Shown here: piece by piece, positions 1 through 10,037 of the stretch
How the letters are laid out: each line of letters starts with the position of its first letter
Numbering within the stretch: position 1 is the stretch's first letter
DNA from: Ramlibacter lithotrophicus
Lineage (GTDB): Bacteria > Pseudomonadota > Gammaproteobacteria > Burkholderiales > Burkholderiaceae_C
Length of the DNA: 64,000 nt
Assembly: GCF_012184415.1 (NCBI RefSeq)
Contig: NZ_VTOX01000001.1
Span: 558,001-622,000 of the forward strand
Reading direction: 5' to 3'
Position numbers and translations under genes: made by a program
Notes under the pieces: model-generated
Seen by the model: the letters and a program-made list of their open reading frames with translations, nothing else
The model's database searches: none
Told to the model about the DNA's origin: nothing

Positions 1-47
1 TCAAGGCCGGCGCCAAGCTGAGCGGGCCGCCGTTCAAGAACCAATAA
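1..47 (+). CDS. 3' end of an unidentified gene
   Basis: Only the last 14 codons are in the window; they read KAGAKLSGPPFKNQ and then a TAA stop at 45-47. The frame is supported by a strong intrinsic terminator beginning six bases after the stop. Too little is present to name the product. It converges with sodB. Confidence 0.5.
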   Translation, partial: KAGAKLSGPPFKNQ

Positions 48-52
48 AGGAC

Positions 53-77
53 AAGGGCCGCGCAGCGGCCCTTTTTT
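53..77 (+). terminator. Rho-independent terminator after the leftmost gene
   Basis: AAGGGCCGC (53-61) and GCGGCCCTT (65-73) form a perfect 9-bp stem around a 3-base GCA loop, followed by a run of T to position 77. It terminates the plus-strand gene ending at 47. The A residues on the other flank are few, so it is a weaker terminator for sodB on the opposite strand. Confidence 0.85.
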
Positions 78-123
78 CATCCTTGGCCAAAGGCGTCCCC
101 GGCCGTCTTTTCCATTGAGCGCC

Positions 124-708
124 TTACCCGCCGAAATTCTTCTGCGCGAACTCCCAGTTCGCCAGCTTGTCCAGGAAGGTCTCCACGAACTTCTGGCGCA
201 GGTTGCGGTAATCGATGTAGTACGCGTGCTCCCACACGTCCACCGTCAGCACCGCCTTGTCCGCGGTGGTCAGCGGCGTGCCGGCGGCGCCCGTGTTGAC
301 GATGTCGACGCTTCCGTCCGGCTTCTTCACCAGCCAGGTCCAGCCCGAGCCGAAGTTGCCGACGGCCGATTTCACGAACGCTTCGCGGAAGGCCGCGTAG
401 CTGCCCCACTTCGCGCTGATCGCCTGCGCCAGCGCGCCGGTCGGTTCGCCGCCGCCATTGGGCTTCATGCAGTTCCAGAAGAAGGTGTGGTTCCACACCT
501 GGGCCGAGTTGTTGTAGATGCCGCCGGAGGACTTCTTGATGATCTCCTCGAGCGTCATGTTCTCGAACTCGGTGCCCTTCTGCAGGTTGTTGAGGTTCAC
601 CACGTACGCGTTGTGGTGCTTGCCGTGGTGGAACTCCAGCGTCTCCTTGGAGTAGTGCGGCGCCAGGGCGTCGATGGCGTACGGCAGCGGGGGCAGGGTG
701 TGTTCCAT
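124..708 (-). CDS. sodB: Superoxide dismutase (Fe)
   Basis: This cytoplasmic enzyme converts superoxide to hydrogen peroxide and oxygen. The 194-residue length is that of iron superoxide dismutases. All four metal ligands are at the usual positions: H27 (in FHHGKHH), H74 (in WNHTFFW), D157 and H161 (in VDVWEHAYY). The family hallmark [13 protein letters not shown] precedes the second ligand. A GAGAGGA ribosome-binding site lies just upstream of the ATG. The gene follows xseA on the same strand by 40 bp, so the two may be co-transcribed. Choosing Fe over Mn rests on overall resemblance to SodB; cambialistic use of either metal cannot be excluded. Confidence 0.97.
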   Translation of the reverse strand: MEHTLPPLPYAIDALAPHYSKETLEFHHGKHHNAYVVNLNNLQKGTEFENMTLEEIIKKSSGGIYNNSAQVWNHTFFWNCMKPNGGGEPTGALAQAISAKWGSYAAFREAFVKSAVGNFGSGWTWLVKKPDGSVDIVNTGAAGTPLTTADKAVLTVDVWEHAYYIDYRNLRQKFVETFLDKLANWEFAQKNFGG

Positions 709-748
709 GGTGTTCCTCTCTTGGATATGTTGGTCTGCGTCGGCGATT

Positions 749-2044
749 CTATGAAGGATTGCACGGTCGCGTCACCGTGACGGGAATGTCTCCGTCCGCG
801 ACGCTCGCGACCAGCGGCTGTCCGGCATGCACCCGGGCCACGCTCGTCACCGGCTTGCCGGACGCGTCCGCGAGCAGCGCGTAGCCGCGTTGCAGGACCA
901 GGCGCGGGTCCAGCAGGTCGAGCCGCAGGCGGGCGCGCTCGAGCGCGTCGGCGCCACGCCGCAACCGCTCGCGCGCCACGCCCTGCAGGTCGACGTCCAG
1001 CGCCATGAAGCGGCGCGTGTCGGCCTCCAGCCGCCGGTGCACCGCGAACCGCAGCCGATGCGCGGCACGCCCGAGACGCGCCTGCTGCGCCGCCATCCGC
1101 GCCAGCGGCCGCCCCAGCCGCGATGCCGCCTGGTCGAGCCGCTCACCGGAAAGGTCCAGCCGGCGGGCCACGGCCCGGTCCAGCCGCTCCTGGACCGCGG
1201 CCAGCCCTTCCAGCCAGGTCTCGCGCGCCTGCGCAGCCAGTTCGGCGGCCGCCGTCGGCGTGGGTGCGCGCAGGTCGGCGCAGAAGTCGGCAATCGTGAA
1301 GTCGGTCTCGTGGCCGACGCCGCAGATCAGGGGCACCGGGCTGGCGACGATCGCGCGCGCGAGGCGCTCGTCGTTGAAGGCCCATAGGTCCTCGATCGAG
1401 CCGCCCCCGCGCACCAGCAGGATCACGTCGATCGTGCCGGCCTGCGCCAGCCGGTACAGCGCCTGCAGCGCCTGCACCAGTTCGCCGGGAGCCTGCGCGC
1501 CTTGCACCGCCGCCGGCGCCAGCACCACCGGCACGTGGCAGGCCCGCCGGCGCAGCGCCGTCACGACGTCGTGCAGCGCCGCGGCGCCCGGCGACGTGAC
1601 GATCCCGATCCCGCGCGGCAGCACCGGCACCGGGCGCTTGCGCCCAGGCTCGAACAGGCCCTCGGCTTCCAGCCGGGCCTTCAGCCGCAGGAACTGCTCG
1701 TACAAGGCGCCCTGCCCTGCCGGCCGCATGCTCTCGACGATCAGCTGCAGGTCGCCGCGCGGCTCGTAGACGCCCAGCCGGCCGAGCACTTCCACGCTGT
1801 CGCCCTCGCGTGGCCGGAACTCCAGCAACTGGGCGGCCCGCCGGAACATGGCGCAGCGGATCTGTCCCTGCTGGTCCTTCAACGAGAAGTAGCAATGACC
1901 GCTGGATGCGGCCGTGAAGGCCGAAATCTCGCCGCGGACGGCGACCGGGTTGAATCTCGCCTCCAGGCTGTCAGCAATGGCGCGGCACAGCGCCCCGACC
2001 TGCCAGATTCGCGGCGTGGTTGCTGGGCGCGAGGGCTCAGCCAT
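749..2044 (-). CDS. xseA: Exodeoxyribonuclease VII large subunit
   Basis: XseA is the catalytic subunit of the XseAB nuclease, which degrades single-stranded DNA from both ends in repair. An N-terminal OB-fold region ([26 protein letters not shown], near residues 30-55) is followed by the conserved catalytic core with [30 protein letters not shown] and [14 protein letters not shown], then a long helical C-terminus. The product is 431 residues from the ATG at 2044, normal for the family. An in-frame ATG at 2092 would add 16 residues (MDSFPARAPWKAAPRL) that do not look like family sequence, so the inner start is preferred. The small subunit xseB is not in the window. Confidence 0.93.
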   Translation of the reverse strand: MAEPSRPATTPRIWQVGALCRAIADSLEARFNPVAVRGEISAFTAASSGHCYFSLKDQQGQIRCAMFRRAAQLLEFRPREGDSVEVLGRLGVYEPRGDLQLIVESMRPAGQGALYEQFLRLKARLEAEGLFEPGRKRPVPVLPRGIGIVTSPGAAALHDVVTALRRRACHVPVVLAPAAVQGAQAPGELVQALQALYRLAQAGTIDVILLVRGGGSIEDLWAFNDERLARAIVASPVPLICGVGHETDFTIADFCADLRAPTPTAAAELAAQARETWLEGLAAVQERLDRAVARRLDLSGERLDQAASRLGRPLARMAAQQARLGRAAHRLRFAVHRRLEADTRRFMALDVDLQGVARERLRRGADALERARLRLDLLDPRLVLQRGYALLADASGKPVTSVARVHAGQPLVASVADGDIPVTVTRPCNPS

Positions 2045-2372
2045 GAGGCGCGGCGCCGCTTTCCAGGGGGCTCGGGCCGGAAAAGAGTCCACAAGAGGTC
2101 ATCTTTACGGTCACGTCCGCTGCCCTTCACGGCGAAACCGCATTCCGTCGTGCAAGTACTTGATTTTGCTGGATGTTTTCATGCTCAATCGGTGATCGTT
2201 CTGATCAGCTGCAGGTTTGGCGCGCCTCGGCGGACCTTGCGGCCAGGCTTCTGCACAAAGTTATCCACAACTTCTGTGGGCGGCTTCCTACAGTTGAGCG
2301 CTTTTTCCTACAGGCGGCGCGGTACACGATAATCGCCGCTGCCGAGCACTTCCAGCGCGTGGAGACCGCCCC
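2045..2372. other. Intergenic region with a consensus DnaA box
   Basis: This 328-bp gap separates the divergent xseA and exbB genes and must hold both promoters; no single promoter can be picked with confidence. TTATCCACA at 2261-2269 is a perfect 9-base DnaA box. It is nested in the inverted repeat CCACA-N5-TGTGG (2265-2279). Two direct copies of TTCCTACAG occur at 2285-2293 and 2305-2313. There is no cluster of DnaA boxes or AT-rich unwinding region, so this is not a replication origin. Confidence 0.55.
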
Positions 2373-3008
2373 TTGTTTTCGATCATACAAGCCGCAGGCT
2401 GGCCGATCTGGCCGTTGATTGCCTGTTCCATCCTGGCCCTGGCGCTCGTGATCGAGCGCTTCCTCAGCCTGAAGGTGGCGAAGGTCGCGCCGCCGCGGCT
2501 GCTGGACGAGGCCATCGCGGCGTCGCGGCGGGCGGTGCCGGGTCCCGACGTGGTGACCCAGCTGGAGCAGAACTCGGCTTTGGGCGAGGTGCTGGCCAGC
2601 GGACTGCGGGCGCTCAACTCCGACCCGCGGTGCACCGAGCTCGACCTGCGCGCCCACGTCGAAAACACCGGTCGCGCGGTGGCGCACCGCCTGGAGCGCT
2701 ACCTGAGCGCGCTGGCGACCATCGCATCGGCGGCGCCGCTGCTGGGGCTGCTGGGAACCGTGATCGGCATGATCGAGATCTTCGGCTCGCAGGCCCCGGG
2801 CACCGCGGGCGTGCCGGGGGGAAATCCGGCGCAGCTGGCGCACGGCATCTCGGTGGCCCTCTACAACACCGCCTTCGGACTGATCGTGGCGATCCCGTCC
2901 CTGATCTTCTGGCGCTACTTCCGGGTGCGGGTGGATGAATACCTGCTCACCCTCGAGCTGTCGGCCGAACGCTTCGTGCGCCACCTGATCGCGCTGCGCC
3001 AGTCATGA
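2373..3008 (+). CDS. exbB: MotA/TolQ/ExbB proton channel family protein
   Basis: This inner-membrane protein partners with ExbD/TolR to couple proton flow to TonB-dependent transport or envelope stability. It has 211 residues. An N-terminal membrane segment (about residues 8-28, IWPLIACSILALALVIERF) is followed by a cytoplasmic stretch and two further membrane helices, the first in the family motif APLLGLLGTVIGMIEIF and the second in GISVALYNTAFGLIVAIPSLI. The start is a TTG preceded by GGAG eight bases upstream; no ATG or GTG fits. It overlaps exbD by four bases. No tonB or tolA follows, so ExbB rather than TolQ is a judgement from adjacency to lpxK. Confidence 0.9.
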   Translation: MFSIIQAAGWPIWPLIACSILALALVIERFLSLKVAKVAPPRLLDEAIAASRRAVPGPDVVTQLEQNSALGEVLASGLRALNSDPRCTELDLRAHVENTGRAVAHRLERYLSALATIASAAPLLGLLGTVIGMIEIFGSQAPGTAGVPGGNPAQLAHGISVALYNTAFGLIVAIPSLIFWRYFRVRVDEYLLTLELSAERFVRHLIALRQS

Positions 3009-3433
3009 ACTTCCGCCCGCGGCCCAAGGAAGAACCGGAGATCAACCTGATCCCGTTCATCGACGTGCTGCTCGTGATCCTGATCTTCCTGATGCTGACG
3101 ACGACGTACAGCAAGTTCACCGAGCTGCAGCTGACGCTGCCGGTGGCGGACGCGCAGGCGCAGCGCGACTACCCGAAGGAAGTGATCGTCGCCGTCAGCA
3201 GCGACGGGCGCTATTCGGTGCAGGGCACCGCGCTGGGGGCGCGCAGCGTGGACGCCATCGCGCAGGCGCTCGCCGAGGCGGCCAAGGCCGGCAAGGACAG
3301 CGTGGTCATCATCACCGCCGACGCGGCGGCCCCCCACCAGTCCGTCATCAACGTGATGGAGGCGGCGCGGCGCTCCGGGCTGTCGCAGATCACCTTCGCC
3401 ACGCAGTCCTCGGCGCAGGCCGGAAAGCGCTGA
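3005..3433 (+). CDS. exbD: ExbD/TolR family biopolymer transport protein
   Basis: ExbD is the small subunit of the proton-driven motor complex formed with ExbB. The 142-residue protein has a short cytoplasmic N-terminus, one membrane helix (INLIPFIDVLLVILIFLML, residues 13-31) carrying the essential aspartate D20, and a periplasmic domain with the family pattern IITADAAAPHQSVINVMEAARRSG. Its ATG overlaps the end of exbB (ATGA-type coupling), and lpxK starts two bases after its stop, so these genes form one transcript. Confidence 0.92.
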   Translation: MNFRPRPKEEPEINLIPFIDVLLVILIFLMLTTTYSKFTELQLTLPVADAQAQRDYPKEVIVAVSSDGRYSVQGTALGARSVDAIAQALAEAAKAGKDSVVIITADAAAPHQSVINVMEAARRSGLSQITFATQSSAQAGKR

Positions 3434-3434
3434 C

Positions 3435-4427
3435 ATGGCCGGCGCGTTGCAGCGCGCCTGGCTGCAGCGCGGGCCGCTCGCGTTGCTGCTGTGGCCCGTC
3501 TCGCTCGTATTCGGCGCGCTCGCCGCCGCGCGGCACCTGGCCTATCGCAGCGGGCTCCTGCGCAGCGAAGCCGTCGCGGTTCCGGTCGTCGTGGTCGGCA
3601 ACGTGGTCGCCGGCGGGGCGGGCAAGACGCCGGTCGTGATCGCCCTCGTGCGCCACCTGCAGGCGCGCGGGCTCCAGCCGGGCGTGATCTCGCGCGGCCA
3701 CGGGCGCCGGGGCCGCGATTGCCGCGAGGTCCACCCTGACGCCGATCCGGCCGAGACTGGCGACGAGCCGCTGCTGATCGCGCGCAGCACCCGCGCCCCG
3801 GTCTTCGTCGCGCCTTCGCGCATCGAAGCGGCGCGGGCGCTGCTGGCGGCGCATCCGGGCTGCCGTGTCATTGTCAGCGACGACGGCTTGCAGCACGCGC
3901 GCCTGCGCCGTGACGTCGAGATCTGCGTCTTCGACGACCGCGGCCCGGGCAACGGCTGGCTGCTGCCGGCCGGTCCGCTGCGGGAACCCTGGCCGCGCCC
4001 CGTCGACATGGTCGTGCGAACGGCCGGCGCCGCGGTGCCCGGGTTCGAGGTCCAGCGCCAGCTGGCGCCGGCGGCGCGCCGCAGCGACGGCGCCGAGCTG
4101 CCGCTGGCCGCCCTCGCCGGCCGTCCGCTCACCGCGCTGGCCGGCGTCGGCCGGCCCGAGGCGTTCTTCGCGATGCTGCGCTCGCGCGGCCTGCAGCTCG
4201 ACCGCTGCCTGGCCCTGCCGGACCACGCCGCCCTGGACACGCTGCCGGCGGGCCTCGAGCGGCGCGAACTCGTGTGCACCGAGAAGGACGCCGTCAAGCT
4301 GTGGCGGCTGCGGCCGGACGCCTGGGCCGTGCCGCTGCTGGTCGAACTGGAGCCGGCGTTCTGGCCGGCGTTCGACCGCCTGCTGGACGCAAAGCTATCA
4401 TTCCCCCATGGATCCGAAACTTCTTGA
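3435..4427 (+). CDS. lpxK: Tetraacyldisaccharide 4'-kinase
   Basis: LpxK phosphorylates the 4' position of the lipid A disaccharide precursor to make lipid IVA at the inner membrane. An N-terminal hydrophobic segment (residues 15-32) is followed by [15 protein letters not shown] with the P-loop GGAGKT at residues 60-65, and by further family motifs ISRGHGRR and [10 protein letters not shown]. The 330-residue length is normal. It sits directly behind exbD and overlaps the next gene by 20 bases, an arrangement seen in many Burkholderiales where exbBD-lpxK-kdsB-adk form an envelope operon. Confidence 0.95.
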   Translation: MAGALQRAWLQRGPLALLLWPVSLVFGALAAARHLAYRSGLLRSEAVAVPVVVVGNVVAGGAGKTPVVIALVRHLQARGLQPGVISRGHGRRGRDCREVHPDADPAETGDEPLLIARSTRAPVFVAPSRIEAARALLAAHPGCRVIVSDDGLQHARLRRDVEICVFDDRGPGNGWLLPAGPLREPWPRPVDMVVRTAGAAVPGFEVQRQLAPAARRSDGAELPLAALAGRPLTALAGVGRPEAFFAMLRSRGLQLDRCLALPDHAALDTLPAGLERRELVCTEKDAVKLWRLRPDAWAVPLLVELEPAFWPAFDRLLDAKLSFPHGSETS

Positions 4428-4613
4428 GCTGCTGGTGTGCCCGGTCACCAAGGGCCACCTGGACTACGACCGCGAGCGGCAGGAACTGGTGTCGCGCAGC
4501 GCGCGCCTGGCCTACCCGATCCGCGACGGCATTCCGGTCATGCTCGAGGAAGAAGCGCGCACCCTCGGCGACGAGGAGCTGGAGCGGCTGCCCAAACGCA
4601 CACCGCTCGCCTG

Positions 4614-4614
<1 letters not shown>
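4408..4614 (+). CDS. Trm112 family protein
   Basis: This 68-residue protein belongs to the YcaR/Trm112 family, small zinc-ribbon-like proteins that in other organisms activate methyltransferases; the bacterial role is not established. It reads [18 protein letters not shown], contains [11 protein letters not shown] near residue 36, and has only the first of the cysteines seen in zinc-binding members. Its ATG lies inside the end of lpxK and its stop overlaps the start of kdsB (TGATG), which is the standard location of this gene. Confidence 0.88.
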
Positions 4615-6138
<1,524 letters not shown>

Positions 6139-6157
6139 CGGGCGCTTCGGCCGGGCT

Positions 6158-7096
6158 TCAGGCCAGCAGTTCGAGCAGCAGCGCGATCCTGGCCTTGACC
6201 GGCGACAGCCCGCCCGCGTGCGGCAGCCGGTCGTGCGGCGTGTCCTGCACCCGCCCTTGCGCGCAACGGCTCGCGCGCACCACCTTCACGCCACTCGCCT
6301 GTGCCCGCACCAGCGCGGCTTCCAGGTCGGCATGGACCGAACCGTTGCCGGTCGCGGCCACCACCAGGCCGTGGACGCCTTGCGCGGCGAGCGCGTCGAC
6401 CAAGGTGCCATCGGCGCCCGCGTGGCTCATGACGATCTCGACCCGCGGCCACCTGGCGGCGCCGAGCACGCGCTCCAGCGAGCCGGCCGGCGCCGCGCCG
6501 GCGGGCCAGGGACGCACCAGCCGCACCGCACGCTCCTCCACGTAGCCGAGCGGACCGGCATCGCCGGACGTGAAGGCGTCCAGGCGGTACGTGTGCTGCT
6601 TGGCGACGTCCTGCGCCGCGTGCACGGCGCCGGCGCAGACGGCGACGACGCCGCAGGCGCCGGGCGTGAGCGCCACCGCGACCGCGTCGACCAGATTCTG
6701 CGGCCCGTCGGGCGCGATGGCGGTGGCCGGCCGCATGGCGCAGGTGACGGCCACCGGCTTCGCCGGTGCCAGCACCGACTGCAGGAAGAACGCGGTCTCC
6801 TCCAGCGTGTCGGTGCCATGGCCGATGACGATGCCGGCCACGTCCGGGCGCGCGAGCAGTTCGCTGCAGCGGCGGGCGAGCGCGCGCCAGACCGCGAAGC
6901 TCATGTCCTTGCTGTCGATCCGGGCGATCTCCTCGGATTCCAGTGGCAGGCCGCGCAGCGCCGGGACGGACGCCAGGACGGCCGCGATCGGCAGCTCGCC
7001 CGCCCGGTAGCCGAGGTTGTCCGCCGGATCGGCGGCCGTCCCGGCCAAGGTGCCACCGGTGCCGAGAACGACGATTTTTCGCTGAGTCACTTGCAC
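6158..7096 (-). CDS. Asparaginase family protein
   Basis: The 312-residue product resembles bacterial L-asparaginases, which hydrolyse asparagine to aspartate and ammonia. Both catalytic threonine motifs are present: GTGGTLAG near residues 12-19 and [14 protein letters not shown] near 92-105, the second carrying the T-D pair, with a lysine in MRPAT-containing flanking sequence. There is no obvious signal peptide, so a cytoplasmic (type I-like) enzyme is likely. It faces away from lexA and shares the intergenic region that contains the SOS boxes. Glutaminase side activity cannot be judged. Confidence 0.88.
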   Translation of the reverse strand: MQVTQRKIVVLGTGGTLAGTAADPADNLGYRAGELPIAAVLASVPALRGLPLESEEIARIDSKDMSFAVWRALARRCSELLARPDVAGIVIGHGTDTLEETAFFLQSVLAPAKPVAVTCAMRPATAIAPDGPQNLVDAVAVALTPGACGVVAVCAGAVHAAQDVAKQHTYRLDAFTSGDAGPLGYVEERAVRLVRPWPAGAAPAGSLERVLGAARWPRVEIVMSHAGADGTLVDALAAQGVHGLVVAATGNGSVHADLEAALVRAQASGVKVVRASRCAQGRVQDTPHDRLPHAGGLSPVKARIALLLELLA

Positions 7097-7107
7097 ACTT
7101 TCGAAAA

Positions 7108-7142
7108 CTGTTCAAAAATACAGGTACTGGATATCAACCCAG
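7108..7142. promoter_or_regulatory. Two tandem LexA operators (SOS boxes)
   Basis: CTGTTCAAAAATACAG (7108-7123) is a perfect CTGT-N8-ACAG box. CTGGATATCAACCCAG (7127-7142) is a second, imperfect box 19 bp further on, the distance of nearly two helical turns. Both lie between the asparaginase and lexA starts, 12-46 bases before the lexA ATG, as expected for lexA autorepression. They could also bring the divergent asparaginase under SOS influence, since its ATG is 12 bases away. Confidence 0.85.
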
Positions 7143-7153
7143 TGGAGGCTCGC

Positions 7154-7828
7154 ATGCTCGACACGCCAAAGCTCACCGCCCGCCAGCAGCAGATTCTGGA
7201 CCTCATTCAGAGCGCCATCGCGCGCACCGGCGCGCCGCCGACCCGTGCCGAAATCGCCGCGGAACTGGGGTTCAAGTCCGCCAACGCGGCCGAGGAGCAC
7301 CTGCAGGCCCTCGCCCGCAAGGGCGTGATCGAGCTGGTGAGCGGCACCTCGCGCGGCATCCGGCTGCGCGGCGATGCGCTGCGCTCCATCAACGAGTCGC
7401 GCAACCGCCAGTTCTCGCTGCCGCTGCAGAACCTCGCGCAGCTCGCCCTGCCGCTGATCGGGCGGGTGGCGGCCGGCTCCCCGATCCTGGCGCAGGAACA
7501 CGTGGACCAGACCTATTACGTCGAGAGCAGCCTGTTCCAGCGCCGCCCCGACTACCTGCTGAAGGTGCGCGGGATGTCGATGCGCGACGCCGGCATCATG
7601 GACGGCGACCTGCTCGCCGTGCAGGCCACCAGGGAAGCCAAGAACGGCCAGATCATCGTGGCGCGGCTGGGCGACGACGTCACCGTCAAGCGCTTCCGCC
7701 GCAACAAGCACCTGATCGAACTGCACGCCGAGAACCCCGACTACCCGACCATCATCGTCGAGCCCGGCGAGCCGTTCGAGATCGAGGGCCTCGCCGTCGG
7801 CCTGATCCGCAACACCATGCTCATGTAG
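7154..7828 (+). CDS. lexA: LexA repressor, SOS regulator
   Basis: LexA represses DNA-damage genes until RecA filaments trigger its self-cleavage. The 224-residue protein has a winged helix (residues 1-70, with [23 protein letters not shown] as the recognition region) and a serine peptidase domain. The cleavage site is A107-G108 in RVAAGSP, the catalytic serine is S142 in RGMSM, and the lysine is K179 in DVTVKR. Two LexA boxes precede it, so it is autoregulated. Confidence 0.97.
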   Translation: MLDTPKLTARQQQILDLIQSAIARTGAPPTRAEIAAELGFKSANAAEEHLQALARKGVIELVSGTSRGIRLRGDALRSINESRNRQFSLPLQNLAQLALPLIGRVAAGSPILAQEHVDQTYYVESSLFQRRPDYLLKVRGMSMRDAGIMDGDLLAVQATREAKNGQIIVARLGDDVTVKRFRRNKHLIELHAENPDYPTIIVEPGEPFEIEGLAVGLIRNTMLM

Positions 7829-7944
7829 CAGCCAACACGCGCCGCGCAGGTGGCGGGCGTATGGCCTCGGGCCATCACCCTGCGCGGCCGCTGTCCTCGT
7901 CGAATCTCGCCTGTGTCAAACCTCTGAAATCCAAGGAGATTCGC

Positions 7945-8256
7945 ATGGGAACCCCTCTTTTCGCCGCCGCCGTCCTGTTTGCGCCCCTGCAGCGGCTCGC
8001 CCGCTGGATGGTCCGGCCTGCCGCCCCCGCTCCCGTCCGCTGCCAGGCGCCAGCCGCGCACGTGGTTCGCACGAGGCCGGCCGTGCACCGGGCTGCGCCC
8101 GGCCACGCGCCGCGAACGGCGCGCCTGCGCGTGGTGCGGGTGTTCGAAGGGCCGCAGGCGGCCGCAGGCGCCGGCCGGATGGTGATCTCCGGCCGCATGG
8201 CCGATGTGTGCGCCGAGCTCGAACGCCTGGCCGCGCTGGAGACGGCCGCCGGTTGA
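7945..8256 (+). CDS. Small conserved hypothetical protein downstream of lexA
   Basis: The 103-residue product starts at an ATG with a good AAGGAG site (7933-7938). It has a hydrophobic N-terminus (GTPLFAAAVLFAPL), a proline- and arginine-rich middle, and a C-terminal segment RLRVVRVFEGPQAAAGAGRMVISGRMADVCAELERLAALE that looks like a conserved folded part. No function is recognised. The position 116 bp after lexA suggests it might be read with lexA, but no extra SOS box is seen. Confidence 0.65.
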   Translation: MGTPLFAAAVLFAPLQRLARWMVRPAAPAPVRCQAPAAHVVRTRPAVHRAAPGHAPRTARLRVVRVFEGPQAAAGAGRMVISGRMADVCAELERLAALETAAG

Positions 8257-8290
8257 AAAGTGGCCGGCGGGCGGCGCCGGCGCCCGGCGC

Positions 8291-8809
8291 TCAGGAGGCG
8301 GTGCCGCCCAGCAGATAGTCCGACTTGCCCAATTCCACGCCGTTGTGGCGCAGGATCGCGTAGGCCATCGTGATATGGAAGAAGAAGTTCGGCAGCGCCC
8401 ACTGCTTCAGGTAGGCCTCGGCCTTCATGGTGCGGGTCTTGTCGCGGCCGGCCGGGAACGTGATCTCCTTGTCCTCCGTGCCATCGAGGGCGCTTGCCGG
8501 GACCGTCGCGAGGTAATCCAGCGTCTTGCGGATGCGCTGCTGCAGCTCGGGGAAGCTCGCCTCGTTGTCCTCGAAGCGCGGCGCCTCCACGCCGGAGATC
8601 CGCGCGACGCCGTTCTTGGCCGCATCGCAGGCGATCAGGATCTGCCGCGTGAACGGCAGCATGTCTGGCGCCAGCCGGTACTGCAGCAGCACCGTGGGGT
8701 CGAACTTCTTCGCCTCCGCATGGGCCGCCGCCCTGGACAGGATATGCGCCAGGTTGCCGAGCATGGACTGGAACACCGGCAGGCTCGCGGCGGACATCGA
8801 CATCGTCAT
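8291..8809 (-). CDS. DUF1993 domain-containing protein
   Basis: The 172-residue product matches the DUF1993 family, small helical proteins related to DinB-like folds with unknown function. Typical stretches are SLPVFQSMLGNLAHIL at the start, a middle with DMLPFTRQILIACDAAKN, and a C-terminal LPNFFFHITMAYAILRHNGVELGKSDYL with conserved histidines. The start at 8809 follows an AGGAG site; the open frame extends to 8908 but the extra residues are arginine-rich and unlike the family. Confidence 0.85.
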   Translation of the reverse strand: MTMSMSAASLPVFQSMLGNLAHILSRAAAHAEAKKFDPTVLLQYRLAPDMLPFTRQILIACDAAKNGVARISGVEAPRFEDNEASFPELQQRIRKTLDYLATVPASALDGTEDKEITFPAGRDKTRTMKAEAYLKQWALPNFFFHITMAYAILRHNGVELGKSDYLLGGTAS

Positions 8810-8916
8810 GGAGAACTCCTCTGGTAACCGAACGAAAGCGCGGATCGTAGCCGCGCCGCGCCGCGCGCGCCGCCCGTGCCCCGGGAAACGTGCACCGCCA
8901 AGGCACAATCAAGGGC

Positions 8917-9924
8917 ATGAACATCGTGATCCTCGACGATTACCAGGATGCGGTGCGCAAGCTCAAGTGCGCCGCCAAGCTCGAAGCGTATCCGGCCAAG
9001 GTCTACACCAACACCGTCAAGGGCATCGGCCAGCTGTCGGTGCGGCTGCGCGACGCCGACGTCATCGTCCTGATCCGTGAACGCACCCACATCACGCGCC
9101 AGCTCCTCGAAAAACTGCCGCGCCTGCGGCTGATCGCCCAGACCGGCCGGGTCGGCGCCCATGTCGACGTGCAGGCCTGCACCGAGCGCGGCATCGCGGT
9201 GGCCGAAGGCGTCGGCTCGCCGGTGGCGGCCGCGGAGCTGACGTGGGCCCTGATCATGGCGGCCATGCGGCGGCTGCCCCAGTACATCAGCACGCTCAAG
9301 CACGGCGGCTGGCAGCAGTCGGGGATGAAGTCCGCGTCGATGCCGCCGAACTTCGGGCTGGGCATGGTGCTGCGCGGCCGCACGCTGGGCGTGTGGGGCT
9401 ACGGCAAGATCGGCCAGCTGGTGGCCGGATACGGCAAGGCGTTCGGCATGCAGGTGCTGGTGTGGGGCAGCCAGTCGTCGCGCGAGAAGGCGCTGGCCGA
9501 CGGCATGCAGGTGGTGAACGGCCCCGAAGACCTGTTCGTCGACAGCGACGTGCTGTCGCTGCACCTGCGCCTGTCGGACGAGACCACCGGCATCGTCCGG
9601 CTGGAGGACCTGAGCCGCATGAAGCCGACGTCGCTGCTGGTCAACACGTCGCGTGCCGAGCTGATCGAGCACGACGCGCTGATCGCGGCGCTGAACCGCG
9701 GCCGCCCCGGCATGGCGGCGGTCGACGTCTTCGAGAGCGAGCCGATCCTGCAGGGCCACGCGCTGCTGCGGCTGGAGAACTGCATCTGCACGCCGCACAT
9801 CGGCTACGTGGAACTGGACAACTACGAGATGTATTTCGGCGCCGCGTTCGACAACGTGGTGAATTTCCTCAAGGGCACGCCGACCAACATCGTGAATCCC
9901 GCGGCGCTGCAGGTGCGGCGCTAG
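8917..9924 (+). CDS. D-2-hydroxyacid dehydrogenase family protein
   Basis: The 335-residue protein belongs to the NAD-dependent D-isomer 2-hydroxyacid dehydrogenases, which interconvert 2-keto and 2-hydroxy acids. The dinucleotide fold is seen in LGVWGYGKIGQLVAGYGKAFGM (about residues 159-180). The catalytic arginine is in NTSRAELIEHDAL, a glutamate in ESEPI, and the histidine in CTPHIGYVE. The substrate is not predictable; related genes are annotated as phosphoglycerate or hydroxypyruvate reductase-like. The ATG at 8917 is preferred over one at 8890. Confidence 0.9.
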   Translation: MNIVILDDYQDAVRKLKCAAKLEAYPAKVYTNTVKGIGQLSVRLRDADVIVLIRERTHITRQLLEKLPRLRLIAQTGRVGAHVDVQACTERGIAVAEGVGSPVAAAELTWALIMAAMRRLPQYISTLKHGGWQQSGMKSASMPPNFGLGMVLRGRTLGVWGYGKIGQLVAGYGKAFGMQVLVWGSQSSREKALADGMQVVNGPEDLFVDSDVLSLHLRLSDETTGIVRLEDLSRMKPTSLLVNTSRAELIEHDALIAALNRGRPGMAAVDVFESEPILQGHALLRLENCICTPHIGYVELDNYEMYFGAAFDNVVNFLKGTPTNIVNPAALQVRR

Positions 9925-10037
9925 GCCGTTCCCCGTCTCGGCCGCGACACGCGCGGGCGCTGCGGCAGGGCTGACACGGATGCGGCGCGGCCCGTACCGG
10001 TGCGACACTGGCGCTCCCGTCTTCCGCCCGCATCGAC

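Noticed and set aside
2261-2269. Replication origin
   Set aside because: Only one DnaA box is seen and neither dnaA, dnaN nor an AT-rich unwinding region is present.
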